Assembly: GCF_003583935.1 (NCBI RefSeq)
Contig: NZ_QYRN01000006.1
Coordinates: forward strand, 62,001 to 126,000
Direction: 5' to 3'
DNA length: 64,000 nt
Source: Aureimonas flava
GTDB lineage: Bacteria; Pseudomonadota; Alphaproteobacteria; Rhizobiales; Rhizobiaceae
Shown here: positions 20,261 to 30,593 of the stretch, piece after piece
Numbering within the stretch: the first letter of the stretch is position 1
Layout of the letters: the number at the start of each line of letters is the position of its first letter
The notes under the pieces: model-generated
The model's input: the letters and a program-made list of their open reading frames with translations, nothing else
The model's database searches: none
What the model was told of the DNA's origin: nothing
Program-made: the position numbers and the translations under genes

Positions 20261-21806
20261 TCAGGAGCAGGAACTCGCGCTCCCACGGGCTGATGACCTG
20301 CATGAAGGTCTCGTGCTCGCCGCGCTTGATGCCGGCATAGGTGCCCACGAACTCCTTGGACAGGACCTCCTGGAACGCCTCCTCGGCCTCGAACGCGGCC
20401 ACCGCCTCGAGGAGGCCGCGCGGCAGCGAGATGACGCCGTCCTCGTTGACGGTGCGGTCCGTCGGCTGGTCCGGCTCCACCGCGTTGACCATGCCGAGCC
20501 AGCCGCAGGCGAGCGAGGCGGCGAGCGCCAGATAGGGATTGGCGTCGGAGGAGGGCAGGCGGTTCTCGACGCGCCGCGCGGCCGCGTCGGAGGCCGGCAC
20601 GCGGAAGGCCGTGGTGCGGTTGTCGAAGCCCCAGGCGTTGTTGGTCGGCGCCGACATGCCGTAGGTCAGCCGGCGATAGGAGTTCACGTAGGGCGCCATC
20701 ATCACCAGCGCCGCCGGCACGAAGCGCTGCATGCCGCCGATGAAGTGGTGGAACAGCGGCGAGGGCGAACCGTCGGCGTTCGAGAAGACGTTGCGGCCGG
20801 TCTCCCGGTCCGTCACCGACTGGTGGATGTGCATGGCCGAGCCCGGCTGGCCCTGGATCGGCTTGGCCATGAACGTGGCGTAGATGTCGTGCTTGAGCGC
20901 CGCCTCGCGGATCGTGCGCTTGAACATGAAGACCTGGTCGGCCAGTTCCACCGGGTCGCCGTGGCGCAGGTTGATCTCGAGCTGGGCCGCGCCGTCCTCG
21001 TGGATCAGCGTGTCGATCTCCAGGCCCTGGCCGTCGGAGAAGTGGTAGATGTCGTCGATCAGCTCGTCGAACTCGTTGATGCCGCCGATCGAATAGGCCT
21101 GGCCGCCCTGGATCTGCCGACCCGAGCGCCCGATCGGCGGCGTCAGCGGATAGTCCGGGTCGACGTTGCGGGAGACGAGATAGAACTCGATCTCGGGCGC
21201 CACCACGGGGCGCCAGCCCCGATCCTCGTAGAGCTTCATGACGCGCTTGAGCACGTTGCGCGGCGTGTAGCCGACCGCCTCGCCCGCCGTGTCCACCAGA
21301 TCGCAGATCACCTGCGCCGTGGGATCGCTCTCCCAGGGCACGGCCGACAGCGTGGAAAGGTCCGGCACGAGCTTCAGGTCGCCGTCGTTGGGCGAGTAGC
21401 GGAAGGCGCCGGTCTCCTCCGGGTATTCGCCCGAGATCGTGTGCATGAACAGGGCCGAGGGGAGGGCGAGCGAGGTGTTGCCGGTGAACTTCTTGGCCGG
21501 CATCATCTTGCCGCGCGCCACGCCCGCCAGGTCGGGCGTGATGCACTCGATGTCCTCGATGCCGCGCACGCGCAGCCATTCGGCGGCTTCCGCCATGGAG
21601 CGCACGCCGCGCCGGGAATCCAGGAACAGGGCTCGCTCGGAGGCGGAGGCGGGGGCCGCCGGGGCGAGGCGCGGCCGCTCGCCCACCGCGCGCGCCGCCT
21701 TGCCGATCGCCGCTCCGTCGGCGGCTCCGCGCCGCTTGGGCTTGTCGCGCTTGATCTTGGACAAGGCGCCGGCGTCGGATTTGGGCGGTCTGGTGCGGTC
21801 GTGCAT
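20253..21806 (-). CDS. puuA: Glutamine synthetase family, probable gamma-glutamylputrescine synthetase
   Basis: 517 residues, a GS III/PuuA-like ligase joining glutamate to putrescine with ATP. Core motifs are VVAPEIEFYLVS (metal glutamates), HEDGAAQLEINL, GSAMHIHQSV and the adenylate-site region VPASDAAARRVENRLP with SSDANPYLA. The first about 65 residues are a Lys/Arg/Ala/Pro-rich lead absent from E. coli PuuA (472 aa). Start is ATG 21804-21806 (MHDRTRPP). Coupled to puuB by overlap, so the substrate is more likely a polyamine than ammonia. A spermidine or ethanolamine ligase role cannot be excluded. Confidence 0.85.
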   Translation of the reverse strand: MHDRTRPPKSDAGALSKIKRDKPKRRGAADGAAIGKAARAVGERPRLAPAAPASASERALFLDSRRGVRSMAEAAEWLRVRGIEDIECITPDLAGVARGKMMPAKKFTGNTSLALPSALFMHTISGEYPEETGAFRYSPNDGDLKLVPDLSTLSAVPWESDPTAQVICDLVDTAGEAVGYTPRNVLKRVMKLYEDRGWRPVVAPEIEFYLVSRNVDPDYPLTPPIGRSGRQIQGGQAYSIGGINEFDELIDDIYHFSDGQGLEIDTLIHEDGAAQLEINLRHGDPVELADQVFMFKRTIREAALKHDIYATFMAKPIQGQPGSAMHIHQSVTDRETGRNVFSNADGSPSPLFHHFIGGMQRFVPAALVMMAPYVNSYRRLTYGMSAPTNNAWGFDNRTTAFRVPASDAAARRVENRLPSSDANPYLALAASLACGWLGMVNAVEPDQPTDRTVNEDGVISLPRGLLEAVAAFEAEEAFQEVLSKEFVGTYAGIKRGEHETFMQVISPWEREFLLLNV

Positions 21807-21864
21807 GCGGTCCTGCGCGCAAGGGACGGTTGGCCGAGCATAGCCGCTCGGCCATCGGGCGGGA

Positions 21865-21890
21865 AGGCTCCGCCGCGCGCGCCGGAGCCT
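21865..21890 (-). terminator. Possible terminator after the aceA transcript
   Basis: An 8-bp perfect stem AGGCTCCG / CGGAGCCT with a 10-nt GC loop lies 22 nt beyond the small gene that follows aceA and upstream of puuA. On the minus strand it is followed by TCCCG, so the U-tract is poor. It could end the aceA transcript or only slow it. Confidence 0.4.
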
Positions 21891-21911
21891 CCGCTTCACC
21901 GATCGGACGGT

Positions 21912-22169
21912 TCAGTCGCGCGCGGCCAGGACCACGGGGATCATGAGGTCGCCCCAGCTTCCGTCGCCGCCGTGATGGCGGGCGGAGCGCACGAGCTCCA
22001 CCGAGACGCCCGCCTCGACCGCCCGCATCACCGACTGGTTGAGGCGATGCAGGTCGTTGGCGAGGATGCGCACGGCGTTCTGCGCCTCCTCCGACAAGGC
22101 GCTCGTCTGGGCCTCGGCGCGCTCGCGCACGTGGGTGCGGGGACGCTCGATCGGACTGACATTGCTCAT
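21912..22169 (-). CDS. Small hypothetical protein in the isocitrate lyase operon
   Basis: 85 residues, beginning MSNVSPIERPRTH and ending IPVVLAARD. It is mostly helical and charged, with EEAQNAVRILANDLHRLNQ (about 27-45) suggesting an amphipathic helix; no membrane segment or signal. A strong AAAGGAGA ribosome site stands 8 nt before the ATG. The gene follows aceA by 38 bp on the same strand, so they are probably co-transcribed. No family was recognised. It could bind or modulate isocitrate lyase, but that is only an inference from position. Confidence 0.75.
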   Translation of the reverse strand: MSNVSPIERPRTHVRERAEAQTSALSEEAQNAVRILANDLHRLNQSVMRAVEAGVSVELVRSARHHGGDGSWGDLMIPVVLAARD

Positions 22170-22207
22170 GACGGGTGTCTCCTTTCGTTGAAGGGTTCGA
22201 CGGGGGA

Positions 22208-23494
<1,287 letters not shown>

Positions 23495-23680
23495 GGCGGC
23501 TGGCCCTCCGTTGTCCTGTCTGCGACGCCGTTTGGTCTCGGCGTCCGTGGAAAGAAATTGACAGGGACGGGCCGCCGCGGCGACGGTGGTTCTCGCGCCA
23601 CGGTCTTGGATTCGTGTCGGTCTGTCGCGATTTCGACAAGCGCGGCCGTGGGTTTGTCACAGCGTGTGAAGGAGAGGGGC

Positions 23681-25090
23681 ATGGCCGACAACAAGGTGTT
23701 CGCCGGCCCCAAGGTGCGCCGCCTGCGCAACTCGCTCGGCCTCACCCAGACCGCGATGGCCGGCACGCTCGGCATCTCGCCGTCCTATCTCAACCTGATC
23801 GAGCGCGACCAGCGCCCGCTCACCGTCCAGATCCTCCTGAAGATGGCGCAGGCCTTCTCGGTGGACCTCGCCGAATGGCAGGGCGGCGACCGGGACAAGA
23901 CAGTGGCCGAGCTGCGCCGCATCTTCGCCGATCCGCTGATCGCCGGCGAACTGCCGGGCGAAGGGGAACTGGTGGAGCTCGCCGACGCCGCGCCCAACGT
24001 CGCGGCGGCCCTCGCCAAGCTGCATCGCGCCTACGGCGAGACGCAGGGGCGCCTGTCCGATCTGTCGGCCGCCATGGGCCGGGGCGAGGGGCCGATGCCG
24101 GCGCTCTCGCGCCTGCCGCTCGACGAGGTGCGCGAGACGCTGGAAGGGCGTGCCCACCACCACGCGTCGCTGGAGACGGCGGCGGAGGCGCTGCGGGCCG
24201 AGATCGGCGCGGGCAGCGACGACTTCGGCGGGGCTTTGCGTCGATGGCTTCGCGAGCGCCACGACATCGCGGTGCGCGTCCTGCCGGTGGAGACCATGCC
24301 GCTCTGGCGCCGCCGCTTCGACCGGCACTCGCGCCGCCTGTTCCTGTCCGAGCGCCTCGACGCTGCGGGCCGGCTGCGCGAGATGGCGGCCGAGGCGGTG
24401 CGCCTCGCCTTCGGCGCGGTCGTGGAGAGCGAGGTCGCGAGCTTCGGCTTCTCCGGCGACGAGGCGCGGCGCATCGCCATGCGCGAGCTGACGCGCTACG
24501 GCGCGCTGGCGACGGTCATGCCCTACGGCCCGTTCGGCGAGGCGGCCGAGGCGCTCGGCTTCGACGTCGAGCGCCTGTCGGCCCGCTTCGGCGCAGGCTT
24601 CGCCGATGCCGCCGAGCGGCTCACCAGCCTCCGGCGCCGCGCCGCGCCGGGGCCGCCCTTCTTCTTCCTGGAGGCCGATCCGGTCGGCCACGTGCTCCGG
24701 CGCTCGGGCGCGCGCGGATTTCCGGCCGCCCTGTTCGGCGGCCTGTGCGCGCGCCTGCCGCATGCGCGAGCGGGCGAGACGGTGCTGGCGGAACGGGCCG
24801 AGATGCCGGACGGAACCGCCTACCTCCTGGTGGCGCGGGCCGAGACGGGGCTCGGCGGCGACTGGCCGGAGCCGGGGCGGCGCACGCGCGTGCTCCTCGG
24901 CTGCGAGTGGGAGGCGGCGGCGGGCACGGTCTATGCGCGCGCGCTGGGAACCGGGCGCCCCGTCGGCATCGGACCGGCCTGCCGGCACTGCGAGCGGGAG
25001 GCCTGCGCCTCGCGCGCCGAGCCGCCGCTGACGCGGCCCCTGGCGCTGGACGAATGGGTTTCGGGCCTGACCCCTTACGATTTCCGTTGA
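23681..25090 (+). CDS. XRE-family regulator with ImmA/IrrE-like and DUF2083 domains (RamB/ScfR-like)
   Basis: 469 residues. The N-terminal HTH (about 8-66: KVRRLRNSLGLTQTAMAGTLG, continuing into SPSYLNLIERDQRP) is followed by a middle IrrE-like region (about 165-260) and a C-terminal DUF2083-type domain with a cysteine cluster, CRHCEREAC (about 440). This is the plan of RamB (which controls aceA/aceB in Corynebacterium) and of short-chain acyl-CoA regulators. The canonical HEXXH zinc motif of IrrE peptidases is not visible, so it is probably a ligand sensor rather than a protease. It starts at ATG 23681 after GAAGGAGAG. Divergent from aceA, its likely target. Confidence 0.85.
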   Translation: MADNKVFAGPKVRRLRNSLGLTQTAMAGTLGISPSYLNLIERDQRPLTVQILLKMAQAFSVDLAEWQGGDRDKTVAELRRIFADPLIAGELPGEGELVELADAAPNVAAALAKLHRAYGETQGRLSDLSAAMGRGEGPMPALSRLPLDEVRETLEGRAHHHASLETAAEALRAEIGAGSDDFGGALRRWLRERHDIAVRVLPVETMPLWRRRFDRHSRRLFLSERLDAAGRLREMAAEAVRLAFGAVVESEVASFGFSGDEARRIAMRELTRYGALATVMPYGPFGEAAEALGFDVERLSARFGAGFADAAERLTSLRRRAAPGPPFFFLEADPVGHVLRRSGARGFPAALFGGLCARLPHARAGETVLAERAEMPDGTAYLLVARAETGLGGDWPEPGRRTRVLLGCEWEAAAGTVYARALGTGRPVGIGPACRHCEREACASRAEPPLTRPLALDEWVSGLTPYDFR

Positions 25091-25157
25091 AACCCCGCCG
25101 CAAAGAGCGACATGCAGGTGCTATCGGCCGTGCGGCCGGGCGAGAAGTGGAACGACG

Positions 25158-25952
25158 ATGACGGACACGGCCCCCAAACAGACTGGCAAGACGCAAGGCC
25201 TCCAGGACACGATGAGCCGGCAGGGCGCCGCCGCCCGCGTGGTGCAGGGCCTCGTGGACAAGGCGGAGGCGCTGAACCTCCGGTACTCGGCGGTGGGCAA
25301 CCCGCCGGTCTATCCCACCGACGACTTTCCGTGGGCGCGCGAGGTGGAGGCGGAGTGGCGCCTCATCCGCGCCGAGCTCGACAAGATCCTGGTCCGCAAG
25401 GGCGACCTGCCGGCCTTCCACGAGATCTCGTCCGAGGTCCGCTCGATCTCGTCGGACAAGAACTGGAAGACCTTCTTCCTCTGTGGCTACGGCATCCGGT
25501 CGGAGGAGGCGATCCGCCAGTGCCCCGAGACCTGGCGGATCCTGCAGAAGATCCCGGGCCTCAAGTCGGCGATGTTCTCGATCTTCGAGCCGGGCAAGCA
25601 CCTGCCGCCCCATCGCGGCCCCTACAACGGCGTCCTGCGCTTCCATCTCGGCCTGATCGTCCCCGACCGGCCCGACCAGGTCGGCATCCGCATCGCGCAG
25701 GAGACGCGCCACTGGCGCGAGGGCGAGGCGCTGATCTTCGACGACGCCTACGAGCACGAGGCCTGGAACCATTCGGACGAGGTGCGGGTCGTCCTGTTCG
25801 TGGACTTCGAGAAGCCGCTTCGCTTTCCCGCCAGCCTCGCCAACAAGGCGGTGTTGAACCTTGCCGTGTTCACGCCCTTCATCCGCGAGGGCTACAAGGC
25901 GCACAAGGCGTGGGAGAAGATGTTCTACGGCGAAGGGCGCCAGCACCGATGA
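25158..25952 (+). CDS. Aspartyl/asparaginyl beta-hydroxylase-like dioxygenase (LpxO-like)
   Basis: 264 residues, a 2-oxoglutarate/Fe(II) dioxygenase-like fold. The likely Fe ligands are His in PPHRGPYNGVLR (about 153) and His in DDAYEHEAWNHSDE (about 197), with a conserved VVLFVDF strand and Arg in EVRVV for 2-oxoglutarate. This matches the group that includes LpxO, which hydroxylates lipid A acyl chains, and aspartyl hydroxylases. Unlike many LpxO proteins no clear membrane segment is seen. Overlaps the next gene by ATGA. The substrate is uncertain. Confidence 0.75.
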   Translation: MTDTAPKQTGKTQGLQDTMSRQGAAARVVQGLVDKAEALNLRYSAVGNPPVYPTDDFPWAREVEAEWRLIRAELDKILVRKGDLPAFHEISSEVRSISSDKNWKTFFLCGYGIRSEEAIRQCPETWRILQKIPGLKSAMFSIFEPGKHLPPHRGPYNGVLRFHLGLIVPDRPDQVGIRIAQETRHWREGEALIFDDAYEHEAWNHSDEVRVVLFVDFEKPLRFPASLANKAVLNLAVFTPFIREGYKAHKAWEKMFYGEGRQHR

Positions 25953-26473
25953 CGGCACCGTCCGCGCCGTCCCCGGCGGGCTGGCGGCCGATGGCGGCGG
26001 GCGACGCCCCGGCCGTGGTGGCGCTGGCCGACCGGGTCCACCCGACCTTCCACGAGGACGCGGCGGTGTTCGTGGACCGGCAGCGGCTGTTTCCCGCCGG
26101 CTCGCTGGTGCTGCCGGGCCCCGCCGGCACGCTCGCCGCCTATGCCGTCGCCTACCCGGTGAGGCGCTTCGCGCCGCCGCCGCTCGACACGGTGCTCGGC
26201 GCGCTGCCGCCGGACGCCGACGCGCTCTACATCCACGACGTCGCGTTGGCGCCGGAATGGCGCGGCCGCGGGCTGGCCGAGCCGGCGATCCGGCGCCTCC
26301 TCGCCGCGGCGGCGCCCCTCGGCGCGGCGACGCTCGTCTCCGTCTACGGCACGTGGCCCTTCTGGGCGCGCTTCGGTTTTCGCCGCGTGGACGACCCGGC
26401 CCTCGCGCCCAAGCTCGCGAGCTACGGCGCGGACGCGGTGTTCATGCTGCGCGAAACGACCGAGGGCGGATGA
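25949..26473 (+). CDS. GNAT-family N-acetyltransferase
   Basis: 174 residues. The acetyl-CoA-binding core is IHDVALAPEWRGRGLAEPAIRRLL (positions about 91-114), with the R/Q-x-x-G-x-G/A pattern as WRGRGLA, followed by VYGTWPFWARFGFRRV typical of the GNAT C-terminal strand. The start codon overlaps the stop of the dioxygenase gene (ATGA). The acceptor is unknown; coupling to a beta-hydroxylase hints at a shared pathway but does not prove one. Confidence 0.85.
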   Translation: MTAPSAPSPAGWRPMAAGDAPAVVALADRVHPTFHEDAAVFVDRQRLFPAGSLVLPGPAGTLAAYAVAYPVRRFAPPPLDTVLGALPPDADALYIHDVALAPEWRGRGLAEPAIRRLLAAAAPLGAATLVSVYGTWPFWARFGFRRVDDPALAPKLASYGADAVFMLRETTEGG

Positions 26474-26557
26474 AAAACGCCCGCCGGCCCTAGGCAAGGC
26501 CGGGTGGTTTGGCGATATTGCCTCGCAATAGAGCGACCCGAGAAAGGTGCCCGTCCG

Positions 26558-27649
26558 ATGCGCATGACCCCCTTCCTCCTGGCCGGCGTCGTCGCGAGCC
26601 TCGTTCCCCACGCGGCCGCGGCCCAGGAGAAGGTGCTCAACGTCTTCAACTGGTCGGACTACATCGACACCTCGATCATCGACGAGTTCACCAAGGAGAC
26701 GGGAATCCGGGTCGTCTACGACACCTACGATTCGAACGAGATCCTGGAAACGCGCCTCCTGGCCGGCGGCAGCGGCTACGACGTGGTGGTGCCTTCGGCC
26801 GAGTACCTGTCGCGCCAGATCGAGGCCGGCGTCTTCCAGACCCTCGACCCGTCCAAGCTGCCCAACCTCAAGAACATGTGGCCGCTGGTCTCCGAGCGCG
26901 TCGCCGTCTACGACCCGGGCAACGCCCACTCGGTCAACTACATGTGGGGCACCACGGGCATCGGCTACAACGCGGCCAAGGTGCAGGAACTCCTGCCCGA
27001 CGCCCCGCTCGATTCCTGGGCCCTGGTGTTCGATCCGAAGAACGCCGAGGCGCTGGCGAAATGCGGCATCGACATGCTGGATGCGCCGGGCGAGATCCTG
27101 CCTGCGGCGCTCCAGTATCTCGGCCTCGATCCCAACGCCAGCGACGCGGAGTCCATCGGCAAGGCGCAGGCGCTCCTGACCGCCGTGCGCCCCTTCATCC
27201 GCAAGTTCCACTCCTCCGAATACATCAACGCCCTGGCGAACGGCGACATCTGCGTCGCGGTCGGCTTCTCGGGCGACGTGTTCCAGGCCCGCGACCGCGC
27301 CGAGGAGGCCGGCCGCGGCGTCGAGGTCAGCTACGTCATCCCCAAGGAAGGCGCGATGATGTGGTTCGACCAGATGGCGATCCCCGCCGATGCGCCGCAT
27401 GTCGAGGAGGCGCACACGTTCATCAACTACATGATGCGCCCGGAAGTGATCGCCAAGGCGACGAACTACGTCTCCTACGCCAACGGCAACCTCGCCTCGC
27501 AGCCGCTGGTGGACAAGGCGATCCTCGACGATCCGGCGATCTATCCCGACGAGGCGACCCTGCAGAAGCTCTTCATCAAGCGCCCCTACGACTCGCGGGC
27601 GCAGCGGCTGGCGACCCGCGCCTTCACCTCGGTGAAGACGGGCCGCTGA
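26558..27649 (+). CDS. potF: Polyamine ABC transporter periplasmic binding protein
   Basis: 363 residues with a Sec signal (about 1-22, ending AHAAAAQ-like) and the PotD/PotF mature start VLNVFNWSDYIDTS. Family features include DTYDSNEILETRLLAGGSGYDVVVPS and YMWGTTGIGYN, residues lining the putrescine/spermidine pocket. It binds the polyamine in the periplasm and delivers it to PotHI. The ATG at 26558 follows an AGAAAGG site; a longer in-frame start would disrupt the signal peptide. First gene of potFGHI. A strong hairpin lies between it and potG. Confidence 0.93.
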   Translation: MRMTPFLLAGVVASLVPHAAAAQEKVLNVFNWSDYIDTSIIDEFTKETGIRVVYDTYDSNEILETRLLAGGSGYDVVVPSAEYLSRQIEAGVFQTLDPSKLPNLKNMWPLVSERVAVYDPGNAHSVNYMWGTTGIGYNAAKVQELLPDAPLDSWALVFDPKNAEALAKCGIDMLDAPGEILPAALQYLGLDPNASDAESIGKAQALLTAVRPFIRKFHSSEYINALANGDICVAVGFSGDVFQARDRAEEAGRGVEVSYVIPKEGAMMWFDQMAIPADAPHVEEAHTFINYMMRPEVIAKATNYVSYANGNLASQPLVDKAILDDPAIYPDEATLQKLFIKRPYDSRAQRLATRAFTSVKTGR

Positions 27650-27659
27650 GGGCGCGAGA

Positions 27660-27680
27660 GCCGGGCGCAGGGCGCCCGGC
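27660..27680 (+). other. Intercistronic hairpin between potF and potG
   Basis: A perfect 9-bp stem GCCGGGCGC / GCGCCCGGC with an AGG loop lies 10 nt after the potF stop and 30 nt before potG. There is no T-run, so full termination is unlikely. Such structures often protect the binding-protein part of the mRNA from 3' decay and raise its level over the membrane subunits. Confidence 0.6.
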
Positions 27681-27710
27681 GAGCGGACGATCGCGACACG
27701 AAGGACCGGC

Positions 27711-28862
27711 ATGGCGGGCGCACAGAAATCCCTCGGCAACATCCGCCGCAGCTTCGAACCCTGGAACGACCCCGACGCCAAGCCCCTGATCGAGTTCGAC
27801 CACGTCACCAAGCGGTTCGGCGCGGCGGTGGCCGTGGACGACCTGTCGCTCGGCATCTACACGCGCGAGTTCTTCGCCCTGCTCGGGCCGTCCGGCTGCG
27901 GTAAGTCCACGCTCCTGCGCATGCTTGCCGGCTTCGAGGAGCCGACGGGCGGCGACATCCGGCTGGGCGGCCAGAGCCTGCGGGGCGTGCCGCCGTATCG
28001 ACGCCCGCTCAACATGATGTTCCAATCCTACGCGCTGTTTCCGCACATGAGCGTGGAGAAGAACGTCGCCTTCGGCCTGCGCCAGGACGGCATGGCGCGA
28101 TCGGAGATCGAGGCGCGCGTCGAGGAGATGCTGCGGCTCGTCAAGCTCGAGCCCTTTCGCCGCCGCAAGCCGAGCCAGCTTTCGGGCGGCCAGCAGCAGC
28201 GTGTCGCGCTGGCCCGCTCGCTCGCCAAGCGGCCGAAGGTCCTGCTTCTGGACGAGCCGCTCGGCGCGCTCGACAAGAAGCTGCGCGAGGAAACGCAGTT
28301 CGAGCTGATGGACCTCCAGCAGGAACTGGGGCTGACTTTCGTGATCGTGACGCACGACCAGGAGGAGGCGATGACCATGGCTGACCGGATGGCCGTGATG
28401 CGGGCCGGACGGATCTGCCAGGTGGCGCCCCCGGCCGTGGTCTACGAGGCGCCGGCCTCGCGCTACGTCGCGGACTTCGTCGGCAACGTCTCCCTGATCG
28501 AGGCCGAGGTGGAGAGCCTGTCGGACGGGATCGCCACGCTGCGCTCGCCGGCCGGGCGCATCGAGGCCGAGACCCCCGCCGCCCTGTCGCCCGGCCAGGC
28601 GGTGGTCTTCGCGATCCGGCCCGAGAAGCTGCGCCTGTCTCGCGGCGCCCCTCGGGCGGAGGCGCCCAACACCCTGTCCGGCACGGTCTGGGACATCGGC
28701 TATCTCGGCGACGTCACGCTGTTTAACATCAAGCTGGCGAGCGGCGAGACCGTCCGCTCGACCCTCTTCAACACCGCGCGCCACGCGCCCGAGCAGATCG
28801 GCTGGGAGGAGGAGGTCACCCTCACCTTCGAGCGCGACGCCGGCGTGGTCCTGGCGGAGTAG
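27711..28862 (+). CDS. potG: Polyamine ABC transporter ATPase
   Basis: 383 residues. Walker [15 protein letters not shown] (about 64-77), Q-loop [11 protein letters not shown], signature [14 protein letters not shown] (about 160), Walker [12 protein letters not shown] and the switch His in [11 protein letters not shown]-terminal TOBE/OB domain (about 280-383) follows, as in PotA/PotG and MalK. It forms the cytosolic dimer that powers uptake through PotH and PotI. The 60-bp gap from potF holds a hairpin; potH follows 4 bp later. Confidence 0.94.
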   Translation: MAGAQKSLGNIRRSFEPWNDPDAKPLIEFDHVTKRFGAAVAVDDLSLGIYTREFFALLGPSGCGKSTLLRMLAGFEEPTGGDIRLGGQSLRGVPPYRRPLNMMFQSYALFPHMSVEKNVAFGLRQDGMARSEIEARVEEMLRLVKLEPFRRRKPSQLSGGQQQRVALARSLAKRPKVLLLDEPLGALDKKLREETQFELMDLQQELGLTFVIVTHDQEEAMTMADRMAVMRAGRICQVAPPAVVYEAPASRYVADFVGNVSLIEAEVESLSDGIATLRSPAGRIEAETPAALSPGQAVVFAIRPEKLRLSRGAPRAEAPNTLSGTVWDIGYLGDVTLFNIKLASGETVRSTLFNTARHAPEQIGWEEEVTLTFERDAGVVLAE

Positions 28863-28866
28863 GGCG

Positions 28867-29772
28867 ATGACGGACCGGTCCGGCACAGGGGGCGGATGGT
28901 GGCGCGCCGGGGTGATCGGCGTGCCCTATCTCTGGCTCGTCCTCCTGTTCCTCGTGCCCTTCGCGATCGTCTTCAAGATCTCGCTGTCGGAGACGACGAT
29001 CGCGATGCCGCCCTACCTGCCGGCCTTCGCGCTGGAGAACTGGCCGGACTTCCTCGACAACCTGAAGGCGCTGAGCTTCGACAACTACGTCTGGCTCGCC
29101 AACGACCCGCTCTATCTCGACGCCTATCTCTCGTCGCTGCGGATCGCCGCGATCTCGACCGGTCTGGCACTCCTGGTCGCCTATCCGCTCGCCTACGCCA
29201 TGTCGCGCGCCTCGAGCGCGATGCGGCGCGTCCTGGTGATGCTCGTGATCCTGCCCTTCTGGACGAGCTTCCTGATCCGCGTCTACGCCTGGATCGGCAT
29301 CCTGCGGGGGGAGGGCTACCTCAACCAGGTGCTGCTCTGGACCGGTCTCGTCTCGACGCCGCTCGACATCCTCAACACCGAGACCGCCGTGTTCATCGGC
29401 ATCGTCTACTCCTACCTGCCTTTCATGGTGCTGCCGATCTACGCCAGCCTGGAGCGGCTCGACGGCCGGCTTCTGGAGGCGGCGAGCGATCTCGGCTGCA
29501 CGCCGCTGCGCGCGTTCTGGCGGGTCACCTTCCCCCTGTCGCTGCCGGGTGTGCTGGCGGGCGCGTTCCTGGTGTTCATCCCGGCGGTGGGCGAGTTCGT
29601 GATCCCCGACCTCCTGGGCGGCTCGCAGACGCTGATGATCGGCAAGACCCTGTGGGACGAGTTCTTCACCAACCGCGACTGGCCGGTGGCCTCGGCGGTG
29701 GCGGTGCTGCTGCTTCTGGTGCTCGTGGTGCCGATCATGCTGTTCCAGCGCGTCCAGGCGAGGATCGACTGA
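28867..29772 (+). CDS. potH: Polyamine ABC transporter permease
   Basis: 301 residues with six predicted membrane segments, the first at about 16-38. The EAA coupling loop is EAASDLGCTPLRAFWRVTFP (about 210-229), which contacts PotG. A long periplasmic loop follows TM1, as in PotH. Stop overlaps the potI start (TGATG). Confidence 0.92.
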   Translation: MTDRSGTGGGWWRAGVIGVPYLWLVLLFLVPFAIVFKISLSETTIAMPPYLPAFALENWPDFLDNLKALSFDNYVWLANDPLYLDAYLSSLRIAAISTGLALLVAYPLAYAMSRASSAMRRVLVMLVILPFWTSFLIRVYAWIGILRGEGYLNQVLLWTGLVSTPLDILNTETAVFIGIVYSYLPFMVLPIYASLERLDGRLLEAASDLGCTPLRAFWRVTFPLSLPGVLAGAFLVFIPAVGEFVIPDLLGGSQTLMIGKTLWDEFFTNRDWPVASAVAVLLLLVLVVPIMLFQRVQARID

Positions 29773-30590
29773 TGCGGCGCGGCCTCTCTGCCTTCAACGT
29801 CGTGTCGCTGGTGGCGGGCTTCGCCTTCCTCTACCTGCCGATCCTGCTCCTGGTGGTCTACTCGTTCAACGCTTCGCAGCTCGTGACCGTCTGGGGCGGG
29901 TTCTCGACGCGCTGGTACACGGCGCTCGCGGGCAACCGGCTGTTCCTGGACGCCGCCTTCGTGACGCTGCGGGTGGGAGTCGTGTCGGCGACGCTGGCGA
30001 CGATCCTCGGCACGCTCGCCGCGCTCGCGCTCGTGCGCCACAAGCGCTTCCGGGGGCGGCTCCTGTTCTCGGGCATGGTGTTCGCGCCGTTGGTGATGCC
30101 CGAGGTCATCACCGGCCTGTCGCTGCTGCTTCTGTTCGTGGCCGTCGACTTCGACCGGGGGTTCTGGACCGTGACGCTCGCCCACACGACGCTGACCATG
30201 TGCTTCGTGGCCGTGGTCGTGCAGTCGCGGCTCGTCTCGTTCGACCTGTCGCTGGAGGAGGCGGCGCAGGATCTCGGCTGCCCGCCGTGGCGGGCCTTCG
30301 TCCTGGTCACGCTGCCGGTGATCTGGCCGGCGGTGGCGGCCGGCTGGATGCTGGCCTTCACCCTGTCGCTGGACGACCTGGTGATCGCCAGCTTCACCTC
30401 CGGGCCGGGCGCGACCACCTTGCCGATGCGCATCTACAGCCAGGTGCGCCTCGGCGTGACGCCCGAGATCAACGCGATCTCCACGATCCTGATCGCGGTG
30501 GTGGCGGTGGGCGTCGTGGCGGCCTCGCTGCTCACCAAGCGGCAGGAGGTCCGCCGGCTGCGGGACGAGCGGCTGGCCGCCGGCGGCTGA
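29772..30590 (+). CDS. potI: Polyamine ABC transporter permease
   Basis: 272 residues with six membrane segments and the EAA loop EEAAQDLGCPPWRAFVLVTL (about 160-179), a close match to PotI/PotC. The characteristic VVYSFN segment follows TM1 (about 28-33). The start overlaps potH, so the two permease halves are translationally coupled. The gene ends 3 bp from the convergent stop of the next gene, leaving no room for a separate terminator. Confidence 0.92.
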   Translation: MRRGLSAFNVVSLVAGFAFLYLPILLLVVYSFNASQLVTVWGGFSTRWYTALAGNRLFLDAAFVTLRVGVVSATLATILGTLAALALVRHKRFRGRLLFSGMVFAPLVMPEVITGLSLLLLFVAVDFDRGFWTVTLAHTTLTMCFVAVVVQSRLVSFDLSLEEAAQDLGCPPWRAFVLVTLPVIWPAVAAGWMLAFTLSLDDLVIASFTSGPGATTLPMRIYSQVRLGVTPEINAISTILIAVVAVGVVAASLLTKRQEVRRLRDERLAAGG

Positions 30591-30593
30591 CCG

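Noticed and set aside
23623-23638. TGTCG-N6-CGACA inverted repeat between aceA and its regulator
   Set aside because: Five-bp arms of this composition are expected often by chance in GC-rich DNA; no match to a known RamB site.
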